A DNA stretch of 63,309 nucleotides, from contig DGCD01000019.1 in assembly GCA_002384935.1 (NCBI GenBank), forward strand, positions 20,609-83,917, given 5' to 3'. A model generated the notes under the pieces. The model was given only the letters and a program-made list of their open reading frames with translations, had not been told where the DNA came from and made no database searches. This DNA comes from Pusillimonas sp. UBA3987 (GTDB taxonomy: Bacteria > Pseudomonadota > Gammaproteobacteria > Burkholderiales > Burkholderiaceae_B). This document shows, in pieces, positions 15,763-23,990 of this stretch; within the stretch, counting starts at the first letter, position 1; each line of letters starts with the position of its first letter. A program made the position numbers and the translations under genes.

Positions 15763-17438
15763 TCCTCAATCTGGTCGAACGGTTTGGCAGGTGGCTGGTT
15801 GTCCGCCTGCGGGTCTGCCATGTCCGTGTCCGCTGGTGGCGTGGTTTTGACAGGTTGTTCCGTTGACTTGAGATGCTGGCGTCGATCCGCGTCGCGCCGC
15901 GCCTTGCGCGTGGCTTTCTGCGCAGTGGTCACGATTTCGCGCATCTGCCCGATCATGCGGAACAGCGCCGACTCATCCACCTGTTCGCGCCCTTGCTGCC
16001 GCAATTTCGCCAGCGCCTGCCGTTGTTCCCAGAGGGTGACAGCCGGGTGCGACAAGGTACGGTATGGAATTTCCAGATAGTGCTGCCCCTCCGGCTCCAG
16101 CACCCAAATGCGGCTGATGTCGCGTGGGTCGCGCCGGATCAGGAACGCAGGCAGGCGGTCGCGCCGAGCTATCCACGGCTTGAGCGCATCGGCGTAGTAG
16201 TGGATGTGGTCGATGACGAAGCCAGTGCGGGTCAGGGTGCGGCGGAGGACGGGCAGGAAATCGACCAGAAAAGCCGTGGTGCGAGTGATGACGGTTGGAA
16301 CGCCGGTACGCGCGACAGCTTCGGCCCAGCGTGCGGCCGGCGGTTGGAGCAGGCCGTTGTGCACGGAGCCGTGATAGGTGCCAACCGCCAATGCGAGCCA
16401 GCGTTCCAGCTCGCGCAGTGTCAGGGCGGCCATCTTCTCGGAGGCGTATTCCCCGCGCTGGTCAGGGTTGGAGAAGGTCGTCCCCGGCAATTCGTCGTGG
16501 ATCATTTGCATCGCCGTGCCGATGATCCGTTCCACGATGCCGCCATAGTGCGGCTGCCCGAGAGGCCGATAGTCCAACCGGATGCCATGCTGCTCGCAGC
16601 CACGGCGTAGCGCCTCGCTCTTGAATTCGGCCGCGTTGTCCAGGTAGAGCAGCGCGGGCTTGCCGCTCATCGGCCAGTCCATTTCCACGTCCAACCTTTC
16701 CAACCAAGGGCGCTTGTCGCAACCGGCGTGTGCGAGGCACAGGCCGACCGAGACGGCAGATGGCGCTTCTAACGTGACCACCATGCCAACCACGCAGCGG
16801 GTGAACACGTCGATGGCGAGGGTCAGGTACGGACGGCCAATCGGTTGCCGGTCGCGCTCGTCCACCACGATCAGGTCGATGACTGTGTGGTCGATCTGTA
16901 CCTGCTCCAGCGGTGCGGAGACTGGCGGAGGAACACCGCCAACACCTTGCAGGATGCGGGACGCATCCTGGCCTTCCCGAAGTCGAGTGGTCTTGAGTGG
17001 ATCAAGGCTGGCGATCCGCAACGCGACCGTGTTGCGCGCCGGCATCCGCAGCTTTTGCAGCTTGCACACCCGCGCAACTTCACGGTGGAACGCCGCCAAG
17101 CTGCGCTTCTGCTTGGTCAGGAAGCGCTTTTGCAGTAGCTCGCGGATGATTCGTTCGACCGACTCCGGCAAGCGGCCTTTACCTTTGCCACCGCTCGACT
17201 GTCCAAGAGCCAAATCAGTGACCAGCCCCGAACCTTGCCGGGCACGGCGGATCAGGACGTAGACCTGCCGCCGGGACAGACCCAGCGCCTGGGCTGCTGC
17301 GTCGGCCGCTTCATGCCCGACCGTCTCCGACTGCGCCAACGGCCCAATGATCTCCGCGCGGCAGCGAGCACGCTCCCATGCCTGTTCTGACAGGGTGGCT
17401 ACGCCGCGCTCGGCAATCGGTACGGTATCGGTCGCCAT
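15756..17438 (-). CDS. tniA: DDE transposase TniA
   Basis: A 560-aa transposase, essentially the Tn5053 TniA length. Catalytic acids are visible in QIDHTVIDLIVVDE (first Asp), LYLDNAAEFKSEAL (second Asp) and GGIVERIIGT (Glu). It cuts and joins the TGTCA ends, giving 5-bp duplications. The ATG at 17438 has GAGGCGAG upstream; an in-frame start 12 codons earlier lacks a good site. Confidence 0.95.
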   Translation of the reverse strand: MATDTVPIAERGVATLSEQAWERARCRAEIIGPLAQSETVGHEAADAAAQALGLSRRQVYVLIRRARQGSGLVTDLALGQSSGGKGKGRLPESVERIIRELLQKRFLTKQKRSLAAFHREVARVCKLQKLRMPARNTVALRIASLDPLKTTRLREGQDASRILQGVGGVPPPVSAPLEQVQIDHTVIDLIVVDERDRQPIGRPYLTLAIDVFTRCVVGMVVTLEAPSAVSVGLCLAHAGCDKRPWLERLDVEMDWPMSGKPALLYLDNAAEFKSEALRRGCEQHGIRLDYRPLGQPHYGGIVERIIGTAMQMIHDELPGTTFSNPDQRGEYASEKMAALTLRELERWLALAVGTYHGSVHNGLLQPPAARWAEAVARTGVPTVITRTTAFLVDFLPVLRRTLTRTGFVIDHIHYYADALKPWIARRDRLPAFLIRRDPRDISRIWVLEPEGQHYLEIPYRTLSHPAVTLWEQRQALAKLRQQGREQVDESALFRMIGQMREIVTTAQKATRKARRDADRRQHLKSTEQPVKTTPPADTDMADPQADNQPPAKPFDQIEEW

Positions 17439-17550
17439 GCTCGCCTCGCTTTGGTGCACACGAGTATTGAGCATAGACGAGTTTCGTGCAGAGGAGTCCT
17501 GATATCGGGCTGTCAGGAGCCGTATGCACAGCAGGCTTCATGTCTCGTTG

Positions 17551-17579
17551 ATTGGTGCAGTCGTCTTCTGAAAATGACA
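17551..17579 (-). repeat. Right inverted repeat of the Tn5053-like element (tni side)
   Basis: Read inward from 17579 it is TGTCATTTTCAGAAGACG, the standard tni-side end of Tn5053-family transposons. Confidence 0.93.
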
Positions 17580-17584
17580 AAGTT
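17580..17584. repeat. Target-site duplication AAGTT, right copy
   Basis: Identical to 8520-8524. The last TT belongs to the first TTGGCCAA box of E2, so the transposon landed in that box. Confidence 0.93.
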
Positions 17585-17668
17585 GGCCAATGCCGTTACT
17601 GATTCTAAAGGGTTTTTTCTGTACTACTGAACAAAAATTTGGCCAAATGTTCATGAATAGTTGGCCAA
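17583..17668 (+). repeat. E2 left-end internal boxes (three TTGGCCAA)
   Basis: TTGGCCAA occurs at 17583-17590, 17639-17646 and 17661-17668. Spacings of 56 and 22 bases are almost the same as in E1 (57 and 22). Shared intervening blocks include CTGATTCTAAAGGGTT and TTGGCCAATCCCGACA. From here to 17907 I see no gene or further site. Confidence 0.75.
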
Positions 17669-17907
17669 TCCCGACAGGTACCTTCGAAGCTGTAATCGTC
17701 CTGTTTAGTTTTCGTCTAGCTTGTGCGAGCTGAATAGACGTTTTTTCAAAGATGGAAAGATTTGATAGAGGCTTTCCGAAAGCCACGAACAAGCGGTCAA
17801 CCTATGTTTGTCAGGGTTAGACAGAGAAAACTTATCTGTATTAACTCAGACTTAATCTGACGTGTACTGTCAGATGCGATAGATTTGTGCTTGCAACTGC
17901 TGCTTTC

Positions 17908-18054
17908 GGCCGAGGCTGTGTGAAAACGCGGCTATAGCTTATTTCCAAGGGTGCTCCTACCATTCCCGAGCACGAGAAAATTGAATGTCGAGCATTCTGG
18001 CGTGTCAATTTTTTCAAGCATGATTTATTTCTGCGTTTTCACACAGCCTCGGCC
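17908..18054. mobile_element. MITE-like 147-bp inverted-repeat element
   Basis: Perfect 22-bp inverted repeats (17908-17929 and 18033-18054), containing GGCTGTGTGAAAACGC, enclose about 103 bases with no gene. The outermost GGCC on each side is palindromic and may be a target duplication rather than element. This is the form of a miniature inverted-repeat element mobilised by an IS with GGCTGTGTGAAAA-type ends. I cannot name the parent IS. It lies upstream of the qorR-like gene's 3' end within E2. Confidence 0.65.
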
Positions 18055-18102
18055 AAGACCAGACATTCACCTCACATACGTACCGACACTGAGATAAGTG
18101 AA

Positions 18103-18582
18103 CTACAGACTACGGTGCGCAGGCTTGCCTCGGGAGACCAGGCTAGACTTCGCCGAAGCGCGTTCTTGGCTTCGGCTGTCTTGAGCCTGAAGAATCCGAG
18201 GGAGGCTGTCTTCAATCCAATCCGCAAGCTCTCTGACTTTTTCAGCCGCCTCGCGGCCAAGCGGCGTCAGACGATATTCCACATGCGGCGGGACCACCTC
18301 GAAGGCAATTCGGTCAACCAATCCATCGCTCTCCAGCCACTGCAAGGTCTGCGCGAGCATCCTTTCGCTGACACCACCGATGGCGCGCCGCAATTCACTG
18401 AAGCGATGAACGCGAGTCTCCAGCACGAGCAGAACCAGTACGCCCCATCGGCTGGTGATGTGTTTGAGCACCTCACGCGATGGGCACGCCTCAACGAGAA
18501 GCTCTCCGCGGCGCATTCTATTTAGCAAGGTTGGCTTGACCTCAAGGTGGCGTTGCTCATCGGTTTTGACACTTACGTTCAT
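18103..18582 (-). CDS. HxlR-family transcriptional regulator (QorR/YtfH-like)
   Basis: A 159-aa HxlR winged-helix protein with CPSREVLKHITSRWGVLVLLVL at its core (C33) and the wing region around RMLAQTLQWLESDGLVDR. It is divergent from the qorB-like gene with 68 bases between them, the same arrangement as ytfH/ytfG in E. coli. There the regulator senses redox or quinone stress through its conserved cysteine. It probably controls the divergent oxidoreductase. It is cargo of E2. Confidence 0.85.
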   Translation of the reverse strand: MNVSVKTDEQRHLEVKPTLLNRMRRGELLVEACPSREVLKHITSRWGVLVLLVLETRVHRFSELRRAIGGVSERMLAQTLQWLESDGLVDRIAFEVVPPHVEYRLTPLGREAAEKVRELADWIEDSLPRILQAQDSRSQERASAKSSLVSRGKPAHRSL

Positions 18583-18650
18583 GTGCGTACTTCCTAAAAG
18601 TTAGTTCAAATATTATACTGCCTCCATCAATCACCAAATCAGGAATAACT

Positions 18651-19502
18651 ATGAAAATCGCAATTACCGGCGCCTCTGGCCAGCTTGGTCGGCTCGTCAT
18701 CGAGCGACTACGCGCCAAGGTGCCGGCTAGCGACATCGTCGCGCTTGTTCGCACCCCATCCAAAGCGGCCGACCTGGGCGTGGAGGTGCGCGAGGCGGAC
18801 TACACACGCCCCGACACCCTGGATAAAGCCCTCGCCGGCGTCAATACGCTTTTGATGATTTCGGGTAGTGAAATTGGCCAACGCGTAGCGCAGCATCGCA
18901 ATATCATCGACGCCGCCAAAAACGCCGGCGTCAAGCACGTCGTCTACACAAGCGTGTTGCACGGCGAGCGCTCCACGTTGAGCCTGGCGCCCGAGCATGT
19001 CGAGACCGAAGCGCTGCTGAAAGCTTCCGGGCTGACCATCACTTTGCTGCGCAATGGGTGGTACACCGAAAACTACACCGCCTCCGTCGGACCTGCCGTG
19101 GCGAACGGCGCGTTCATCGGAAGCGCAGGGCAAGGAAAGATTGCTTCCGCTGCTCGCGCCGATTTTGCCGACGCGGCAGTGTCTGTGCTGACAACCGCTG
19201 GCCACGAAGGCAAGACTTATGAGCTGGCCGGGGACTCGGCCTACACCTTGGCCGAGCTGGCTGCGGAAATCTCACGCCAGACGGGCAAGGACATCCCTTA
19301 TAAGGACCTGGCTCCTGCCGATTACACGGCGGCACTCACTGCAGCAGGCCTTCCCGCCCCCTGGCCTGAGGCGCTGCCTTCGTTCGATGTCGAAGCCGCC
19401 AAAGGTGCCTTATTCGACGACTCCCGCGAATTATCGAAGCTTATCGGGCGACCCACCACGTCGCTGAAAGATTCGGTAGCCGCCGCGCTCAAACAAGTAT
19501 GA
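18651..19502 (+). CDS. NAD(P)H:quinone oxidoreductase, NmrA-type SDR (QorB/YtfG-like)
   Basis: A 283-aa atypical short-chain dehydrogenase with an N-terminal Rossmann motif (ITGASGQLGRLV). The NmrA-like fold includes VVYTSVLHGERS and LLRNGWYTENY. YtfG (286 aa) reduces quinones by two electrons with NAD(P)H. It is adjacent and divergent to an HxlR regulator. Its stop overlaps the ATG of the broken map gene (ATGA), so the two were an operon. Confidence 0.85.
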   Translation: MKIAITGASGQLGRLVIERLRAKVPASDIVALVRTPSKAADLGVEVREADYTRPDTLDKALAGVNTLLMISGSEIGQRVAQHRNIIDAAKNAGVKHVVYTSVLHGERSTLSLAPEHVETEALLKASGLTITLLRNGWYTENYTASVGPAVANGAFIGSAGQGKIASAARADFADAAVSVLTTAGHEGKTYELAGDSAYTLAELAAEISRQTGKDIPYKDLAPADYTAALTAAGLPAPWPEALPSFDVEAAKGALFDDSRELSKLIGRPTTSLKDSVAAALKQV

Positions 19503-20097
19503 GTCTGCAGCTTGTTTCCATCCATACGCCTGAGGAAGTGGCCATGTCCAGGCGGGCTGGCCACCTGGCAGCCGACGTGCTGCGGATGATTACCGAACAC
19601 ATCAAGCCTGGCATTACGACGGATGCCATCGACCAGTTGTGCAATACGTACATTGTCGAAGAGCTGCAAGCCATCCCAGCGAACGTGGGTTACAACGGTT
19701 TTCCCAAGACGGTATGCACGTCCGTAAACCACGTAGTCTGCCACGGCATCCCATCGGCCAAACAGCTAAAGAAGGGCGATATCGTGAGCATTTCAGCGTG
19801 GTTCGCGAATATTGCGGCCACGGCATTGGTCAGGTCTACCACGATGAGCCGCAAGTGCTGCACTACGGCAGGCGGGGCGAAGGCCTGCGACTAGAGACCG
19901 GCATGATTTTCACCATCGAACCCATGATTAACGCGGGCCGACGTGACATAAAGGAGCTATCAGATGGTTGGACCGTCGTCACCAGAGACCGTTCTCTTTC
20001 CGCGCAGTGGGAACACATGGTGGCGGTGACCGAAACGGGGTTTGAGGTTTTAACGCCATGGCCCGAGGGGTACGGCTCGTACAGTGCTATCGAGTAA
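19499..20097 (+). pseudogene. map: Methionine aminopeptidase, internal frameshifting deletion
   Basis: The first frame encodes the MAP N-terminus to KKGDIVSI (about 19790). The sequence then continues in the next frame with FSVVREYCGHGIGQVYHDEPQVLHY...TIEPM...SAQWEHMVAVTETG. Compared with E. coli MAP, about 65 residues are missing, including DVT...DGYHGDTS with two of the five metal ligands, and the frame changes by one. The junction near 19791 has short TT homology. The product cannot be active. The essential chromosomal copy must lie elsewhere; this one is E2 cargo that has decayed. Confidence 0.88.
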
Positions 20098-20359
20098 TTC
20101 TATGGCTGTCCATACATGCTACTTAGAATTATCGTTGCGTGGCGCTGTCTGGGGCGAGCGATTGAGGCGCGTGTGAACTTCGGCTTTGGGTCGTTTTCTG
20201 CCTTACGAATCAGTCAGAACAGGTCGAGCCTGAGTCAGTCCCGCTTATCCTTTCTAATGAGTGAAGCCCATAAGTTTCTCAACTTATGGGCCTCAGTTCT
20301 TCAGGTTAACCTTTTACTTTCATTAAGAACGATGAGTCACATCAAAGCTAACCTTTTCG
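20098..20359. other. E2 tail without genes
   Basis: No convincing open frame. It contains a perfect 9-bp stem (20266-20274 with 20283-20291, GCCCATAAG/CTTATGGGC, loop of 8). There is no T-run on either side, so it is at best a weak terminator for leftward gyrB read-through or for the rightward qorB-map transcript. Confidence 0.5.
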
Positions 20360-20408
20360 TTGGCCAAGTTATCCTGTGACACTTGGCCAACTTTTTCGAA
20401 TACCAACA
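20360..20408 (-). repeat. E2 right end with two TTGGCCAA boxes, abutting gyrB
   Basis: Read inward from 20408 it is TGTTGGTATTCGAAAAAG followed by TTGGCCAA (20390-20383) and again at 20367-20360. ACAAT follows at 20409-20413; its last base is the final base of the gyrB stop codon on the minus strand. The insertion therefore leaves gyrB intact to the base. Confidence 0.78.
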
Positions 20409-20412
20409 ACAA

Positions 20413-22863
20413 TCAAGTATCAATATTCCCCGCCTGCAACGCATGCGTTTCAATAAACGCGCGCCTTGGCTCAACATGATCGCCCATCAGCGTTGTGAAC
20501 AGCTCATCCGCCGCAATCGCATCCTCAATCTGCACACGCCACAAGCGTCGCACCTTCGGATCCATCGTGGTTTCCCACAACTGTTGCGGGTTCATCTCGC
20601 CCAGACCCTTATAGCGCTGCTTGCTTACCGCACGCTCGGCCTCGGAACGTAACCACAGCACCACCTGGCGGAAGTCGCTCACATACTTCTCTTTCTGCTT
20701 GTCGCCCTCGCCACGGCGAATCACCGCGCCCTTGCCCAACAGGCCAAGGAAGGTTTTCGCCGAACGCGACAACACCGCATAATCGGCACCGCGCACAAAG
20801 GTGCGGTCGAACACGCTTACGCGCACATTGCCGTGATGCAAACGGCGCAATACCAAGCGCCACGGGCCGTCTTCCTCGGGTTGCTCGGCATCCACCGTTA
20901 CGCGGCTTAGCACCGCAGAACCCGCCAGCGCGTCCTGCAAACGCTGGGCCGACTCTTTTGCCTGGGCTTCATCGTCCAGGTGAATCTCCACGCCCTCGGC
21001 CATGGCCGACAAAGCCTGTTCATCCATCTGGCGCGCCAAGCGCTCAATCACCGCGTCGGCCAAAATATACTGGCGCGCCAGTTCCGACAAAGCATCACCG
21101 GTAATGGGCTCGGCACCTTCACGCGGGGTGAGCGCGGTGTCTTTCAGCGCCACTTCCATCATGTACTTGGCTTCTTCGTGGTCGTCCTGCAGATAACGTT
21201 CGTCGCGGCCCATCTTCACTTTGTACAAAGGCGGCTGGGCAATGTAAATGTGCCCACGCGCCACCAGTTCCGGCATTTGCCGGTAGAACAAAGTAAGCAA
21301 TAGGGTGCGAATGTGCGCGCCGTCAACGTCGGCGTCGGTCATGATAATAATGCGGTGGTAACGCAGCTTCTCGATATTGAAGTCGGGCCCAATACTGGTG
21401 CCCAACGCCGTAATCAACGTGGTAATGGCTTCGCTGGCAATCAGACGATCGAAGCGGGCTTTTTCCACGTTCAGCACCTTGCCGCGCAGGGGCAAAATGG
21501 CCTGGAATTTGCGGTCGCGCCCTTGTTTGGCGGAGCCCCCGGCCGAGTCACCCTCCACAATGTAAATTTCGCTTAGCGCCGGGTCTTTTTCCTGGCAGTC
21601 GGCCAGTTTACCCGGCAGGCCCGCGCCTTCCAGCACGCTTTTACGGCGTGTCATTTCACGTGCGCGGCGGGCGGCGTCGCGTGCCCGGGCGGCGTCAATA
21701 ATTTTGTTGCACAGCGCCTTGGCGTCGTTCGGGTTTTCAAGCAGCCAGGTTTCCAACGTACGGGCCACGGCCTCTTCAACGGCGGGGCGCACTTCACTGG
21801 ACACCAGCTTGTCTTTGGTTTGGCTGCTGAACTTAGGGTCGGGCACTTTCACCGACAACACGCAGGCCAGGCCTTCGCGCATGTCGTCACCGGTGGTGTC
21901 GATTTTGGCTTTCTTGGCCAATTCGTTGTCAGCAATGTATTTGTTCAACACTCGCGTCATGGCGGCGCGCAAACCGGTTAAATGGGTGCCGCCGTCGCGC
22001 TGGGGAATGTTATTGGTAAAACACAGCACCGTTTCCGAGTAGCTGTCGTTCCATTGCATGGCCACGTCAACGCCAATAAGCTCCTCGTTCACCTTCGACT
22101 CAGTGCTTACCGCGAACACATTCGAATGCAGGGGGGTTTTCGTGCGGTTAATGTATTCCACGAACCCTTTCACGCCACCCGAGAAGGCGAAGTTGTCTTC
22201 CTTGCCGTCACGTTCGTCAATCAGGCGGATTTTTACACCGTTATTCAGGAACGACAGTTCACGCAGGCGCTTGGCCAGAATGTCGTGGTGGTACTCCACG
22301 TTCTCGAAAATGGTGTCGTCGGCCAGGAAGTGCACCCGCGTACCTTGCTGCGTAGTGGTGCCGGTTACATGCAAAGGCTCAACCCGTTCGCCACGACGAA
22401 ACTCCATTTCATGGGTTTCACCGTTACGCCAAATGCTTAGGCGCAACCATTCCGACAACGCATTCACGCACGACACGCCCACACCATGCAGACCCCCGGA
22501 CACCTTGTACGAGTTGTGGTCGAACTTCCCGCCGGCGTGCAGTTCGGTCATCACGATTTCCGCCGCGCTGCGGCCGAATTCGTCGTCTTTGTGAATATCA
22601 GTAGGAATGCCCCGCCCGTTGTCGCTTACCGAAATGCTGTTGTCGGCGTGAATGGTGACGACAATGTCGTCGCAATAGCCGGCCAACGCTTCGTCGATCG
22701 CGTTGTCGACCACTTCGAACACCATGTGGTGCAAACCGGTACCGTCGGACGTATCGCCAATGTACATGCCGGGGCGCTTGCGTACTGCTTCAAGCCCCTT
22801 GAGCATTTTGATTGATTCGGCACCATAATCCACTTCAGGTGTATTCACGGTTGAGTCTGACAT
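20413..22863 (-). CDS. gyrB: DNA gyrase subunit B
   Basis: An 816-aa GyrB. The N-terminal GHKL ATPase includes VDNAIDEALAG and GLHGVGVSCVNALSEWL. The TOPRIM domain has VEGDSAGGSAKQGRDR and the acidic MTDADVDGAHIRTLLLTLFYR. The C-terminal tail RYKGLGEMNPQQLWETTMDP is present. Together with GyrA it introduces negative supercoils. It is the last of dnaA-dnaN-gyrB, all leftward. The stop codon coincides with the insertion point of E2, and its likely terminator is now at 27-62. Confidence 0.98.
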   Translation of the reverse strand: MSDSTVNTPEVDYGAESIKMLKGLEAVRKRPGMYIGDTSDGTGLHHMVFEVVDNAIDEALAGYCDDIVVTIHADNSISVSDNGRGIPTDIHKDDEFGRSAAEIVMTELHAGGKFDHNSYKVSGGLHGVGVSCVNALSEWLRLSIWRNGETHEMEFRRGERVEPLHVTGTTTQQGTRVHFLADDTIFENVEYHHDILAKRLRELSFLNNGVKIRLIDERDGKEDNFAFSGGVKGFVEYINRTKTPLHSNVFAVSTESKVNEELIGVDVAMQWNDSYSETVLCFTNNIPQRDGGTHLTGLRAAMTRVLNKYIADNELAKKAKIDTTGDDMREGLACVLSVKVPDPKFSSQTKDKLVSSEVRPAVEEAVARTLETWLLENPNDAKALCNKIIDAARARDAARRAREMTRRKSVLEGAGLPGKLADCQEKDPALSEIYIVEGDSAGGSAKQGRDRKFQAILPLRGKVLNVEKARFDRLIASEAITTLITALGTSIGPDFNIEKLRYHRIIIMTDADVDGAHIRTLLLTLFYRQMPELVARGHIYIAQPPLYKVKMGRDERYLQDDHEEAKYMMEVALKDTALTPREGAEPITGDALSELARQYILADAVIERLARQMDEQALSAMAEGVEIHLDDEAQAKESAQRLQDALAGSAVLSRVTVDAEQPEEDGPWRLVLRRLHHGNVRVSVFDRTFVRGADYAVLSRSAKTFLGLLGKGAVIRRGEGDKQKEKYVSDFRQVVLWLRSEAERAVSKQRYKGLGEMNPQQLWETTMDPKVRRLWRVQIEDAIAADELFTTLMGDHVEPRRAFIETHALQAGNIDT

Positions 22864-22881
22864 ATAAAACCTTGTGTTTAA

Positions 22882-23988
22882 TTAAATACGCATCGGCATA
22901 ACGACATATTTGAAATGTTCGTCGTCGGGCGATGTAATAAGTGCAGACGCGTTGGCGTCGGGTTGAACCGACCAGCGCACCATGTCCGACTTCATGTTGG
23001 CCAGTACGTCCAGCAGGTAGCTTACGTTAAAACCCACATCCAGGGGTTCGTGGCTGTAATCGACGTCGATTTCTTCCTGGGCTTCTTCCTGTTCGGCGTT
23101 CGAAGAAGACACTTTCAGCACGTTGTCGCCCAACTGGAAACGCACGCCTTTCAACTTGTCGGTGGTCAGAATGGCGGCACGTTGCATACTGCCCTGCAAA
23201 CGCTCGCGGTCGACCATGAAATGGCGTGTATAGGTGGTGGGGATCACGCGGGTGTAATCGGGGAATTTACCTTCCACCAGTTTGGAAATGAGTTCGACAT
23301 CGTTAAAGCGGAAACGAATCTGCCCCGATGACACATCGATTTGCACCGGGTCGTCGGTTTCACCCAGCAGGCGCTGCATTTCCAATACGGTTTTGCGCGG
23401 CACGATCACGTCGTGCTTCTGGGTAATGCCTTCGGCCGCTGTGGCGCTATGGGCCAGGCGGTGGCCGTCGGTGGCTACGGCGCGCACGAAACCGGGTTCG
23501 AACACAAACAGCAAGCCATTCAGGTAGTAACGAATGTCTTGCTGGGCCATGGAAAAATGCACCTGGTTAAACAGCTGCTTCAGTGTTTTTTGCGCTAGTG
23601 AAAACGACACGTCGAACTGTTCCGGCTGCGACACCGTGGGGTAGTCGTTGGCCGACAAGGTTTGCAACGCAAAACGGCTTTTGCCCGACTGAATGTTCAA
23701 CTTGCCGCTGGTCAGGCTTAAGCTGATTTCATCTTCGGGCAGGGCGCGCAAAATGTCCATTAGCTTGCGCGCCGCCACCGTGGTGGATTCCGACTCATCG
23801 CCCACACCGAAATCGGCGTGCGTAGTAATTTGTACTTCCAGATCGGTGGCCAAAAACGACACACTGTTGCCTTCCTTGCGCAACAATACGTTAGCCAGAA
23901 TAGGCATGGTATTGCGACGCTCAACAATGCCGGCCACCGTAGACAACGGTTTCAGCAACGCATCTCTTGTTGTTTGTACGAATTGCAT
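22882..23988 (-). CDS. dnaN: DNA polymerase III beta subunit (sliding clamp)
   Basis: A 368-aa clamp protein with the three repeated domains expected, starting MQFVQTTRDALLKPLSTVAGIVERRNTMPILANVLL and ending in the family tail VVMPMRI. It encircles DNA and tethers polymerase. It begins two bases after the dnaA stop and precedes gyrB by 18 bases, so the three genes are an operon. Confidence 0.98.
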   Translation of the reverse strand: MQFVQTTRDALLKPLSTVAGIVERRNTMPILANVLLRKEGNSVSFLATDLEVQITTHADFGVGDESESTTVAARKLMDILRALPEDEISLSLTSGKLNIQSGKSRFALQTLSANDYPTVSQPEQFDVSFSLAQKTLKQLFNQVHFSMAQQDIRYYLNGLLFVFEPGFVRAVATDGHRLAHSATAAEGITQKHDVIVPRKTVLEMQRLLGETDDPVQIDVSSGQIRFRFNDVELISKLVEGKFPDYTRVIPTTYTRHFMVDRERLQGSMQRAAILTTDKLKGVRFQLGDNVLKVSSSNAEQEEAQEEIDVDYSHEPLDVGFNVSYLLDVLANMKSDMVRWSVQPDANASALITSPDDEHFKYVVMPMRI

Positions 23989-23990
23989 GA

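Larger units (their letters stand above)
8525..17579. mobile_element. Tn5053/Tn402-family mercury-resistance transposon
   Basis: The element is bounded by inverted ends TGTCATTTTCAGAAG (8525 inward, and inverted ending at 17579); the first 29 bases match at 25 positions. It is flanked by perfect 5-bp duplications AAGTT (8520-8524 and 17580-17584). At 9,055 bp it carries a divergent merR and merTPCADE module on the left and the tniR, tniQ, tniB, tniA transposition module on the right, the standard Tn5053 architecture. Classic Tn5053 carries merF, while this copy has merC and merE, so the mer module is closer in content to that of Tn21. All transposition genes look intact, so it may still be mobile. 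Confidence 0.95.
8505..20408. mobile_element. Element E2: second TTGGCCAA-ended element, interrupted by a mercury transposon
   Basis: The left end (8505-8524 continued at 17580-17668 after removing the Tn5053-like insert) and right end (20360-20408) share TGTTRG, TTCGAAAAAG and TTGGCCAA at 26 bases. Without the insert the element is about 2.85 kb and holds a qorR-like regulator, a qorB-like oxidoreductase and a broken map gene, but no transposase. The right end stops one base outside the gyrB stop codon, and ACAAT (20409-20413) repeats the sequence at its left junction. Confidence 0.7.

Noticed and set aside
15289..16080. Plus-strand frame across tniB/tniA (263 codons)
   Set aside because: Antisense to intact transposition genes with full motifs; no domain of its own.
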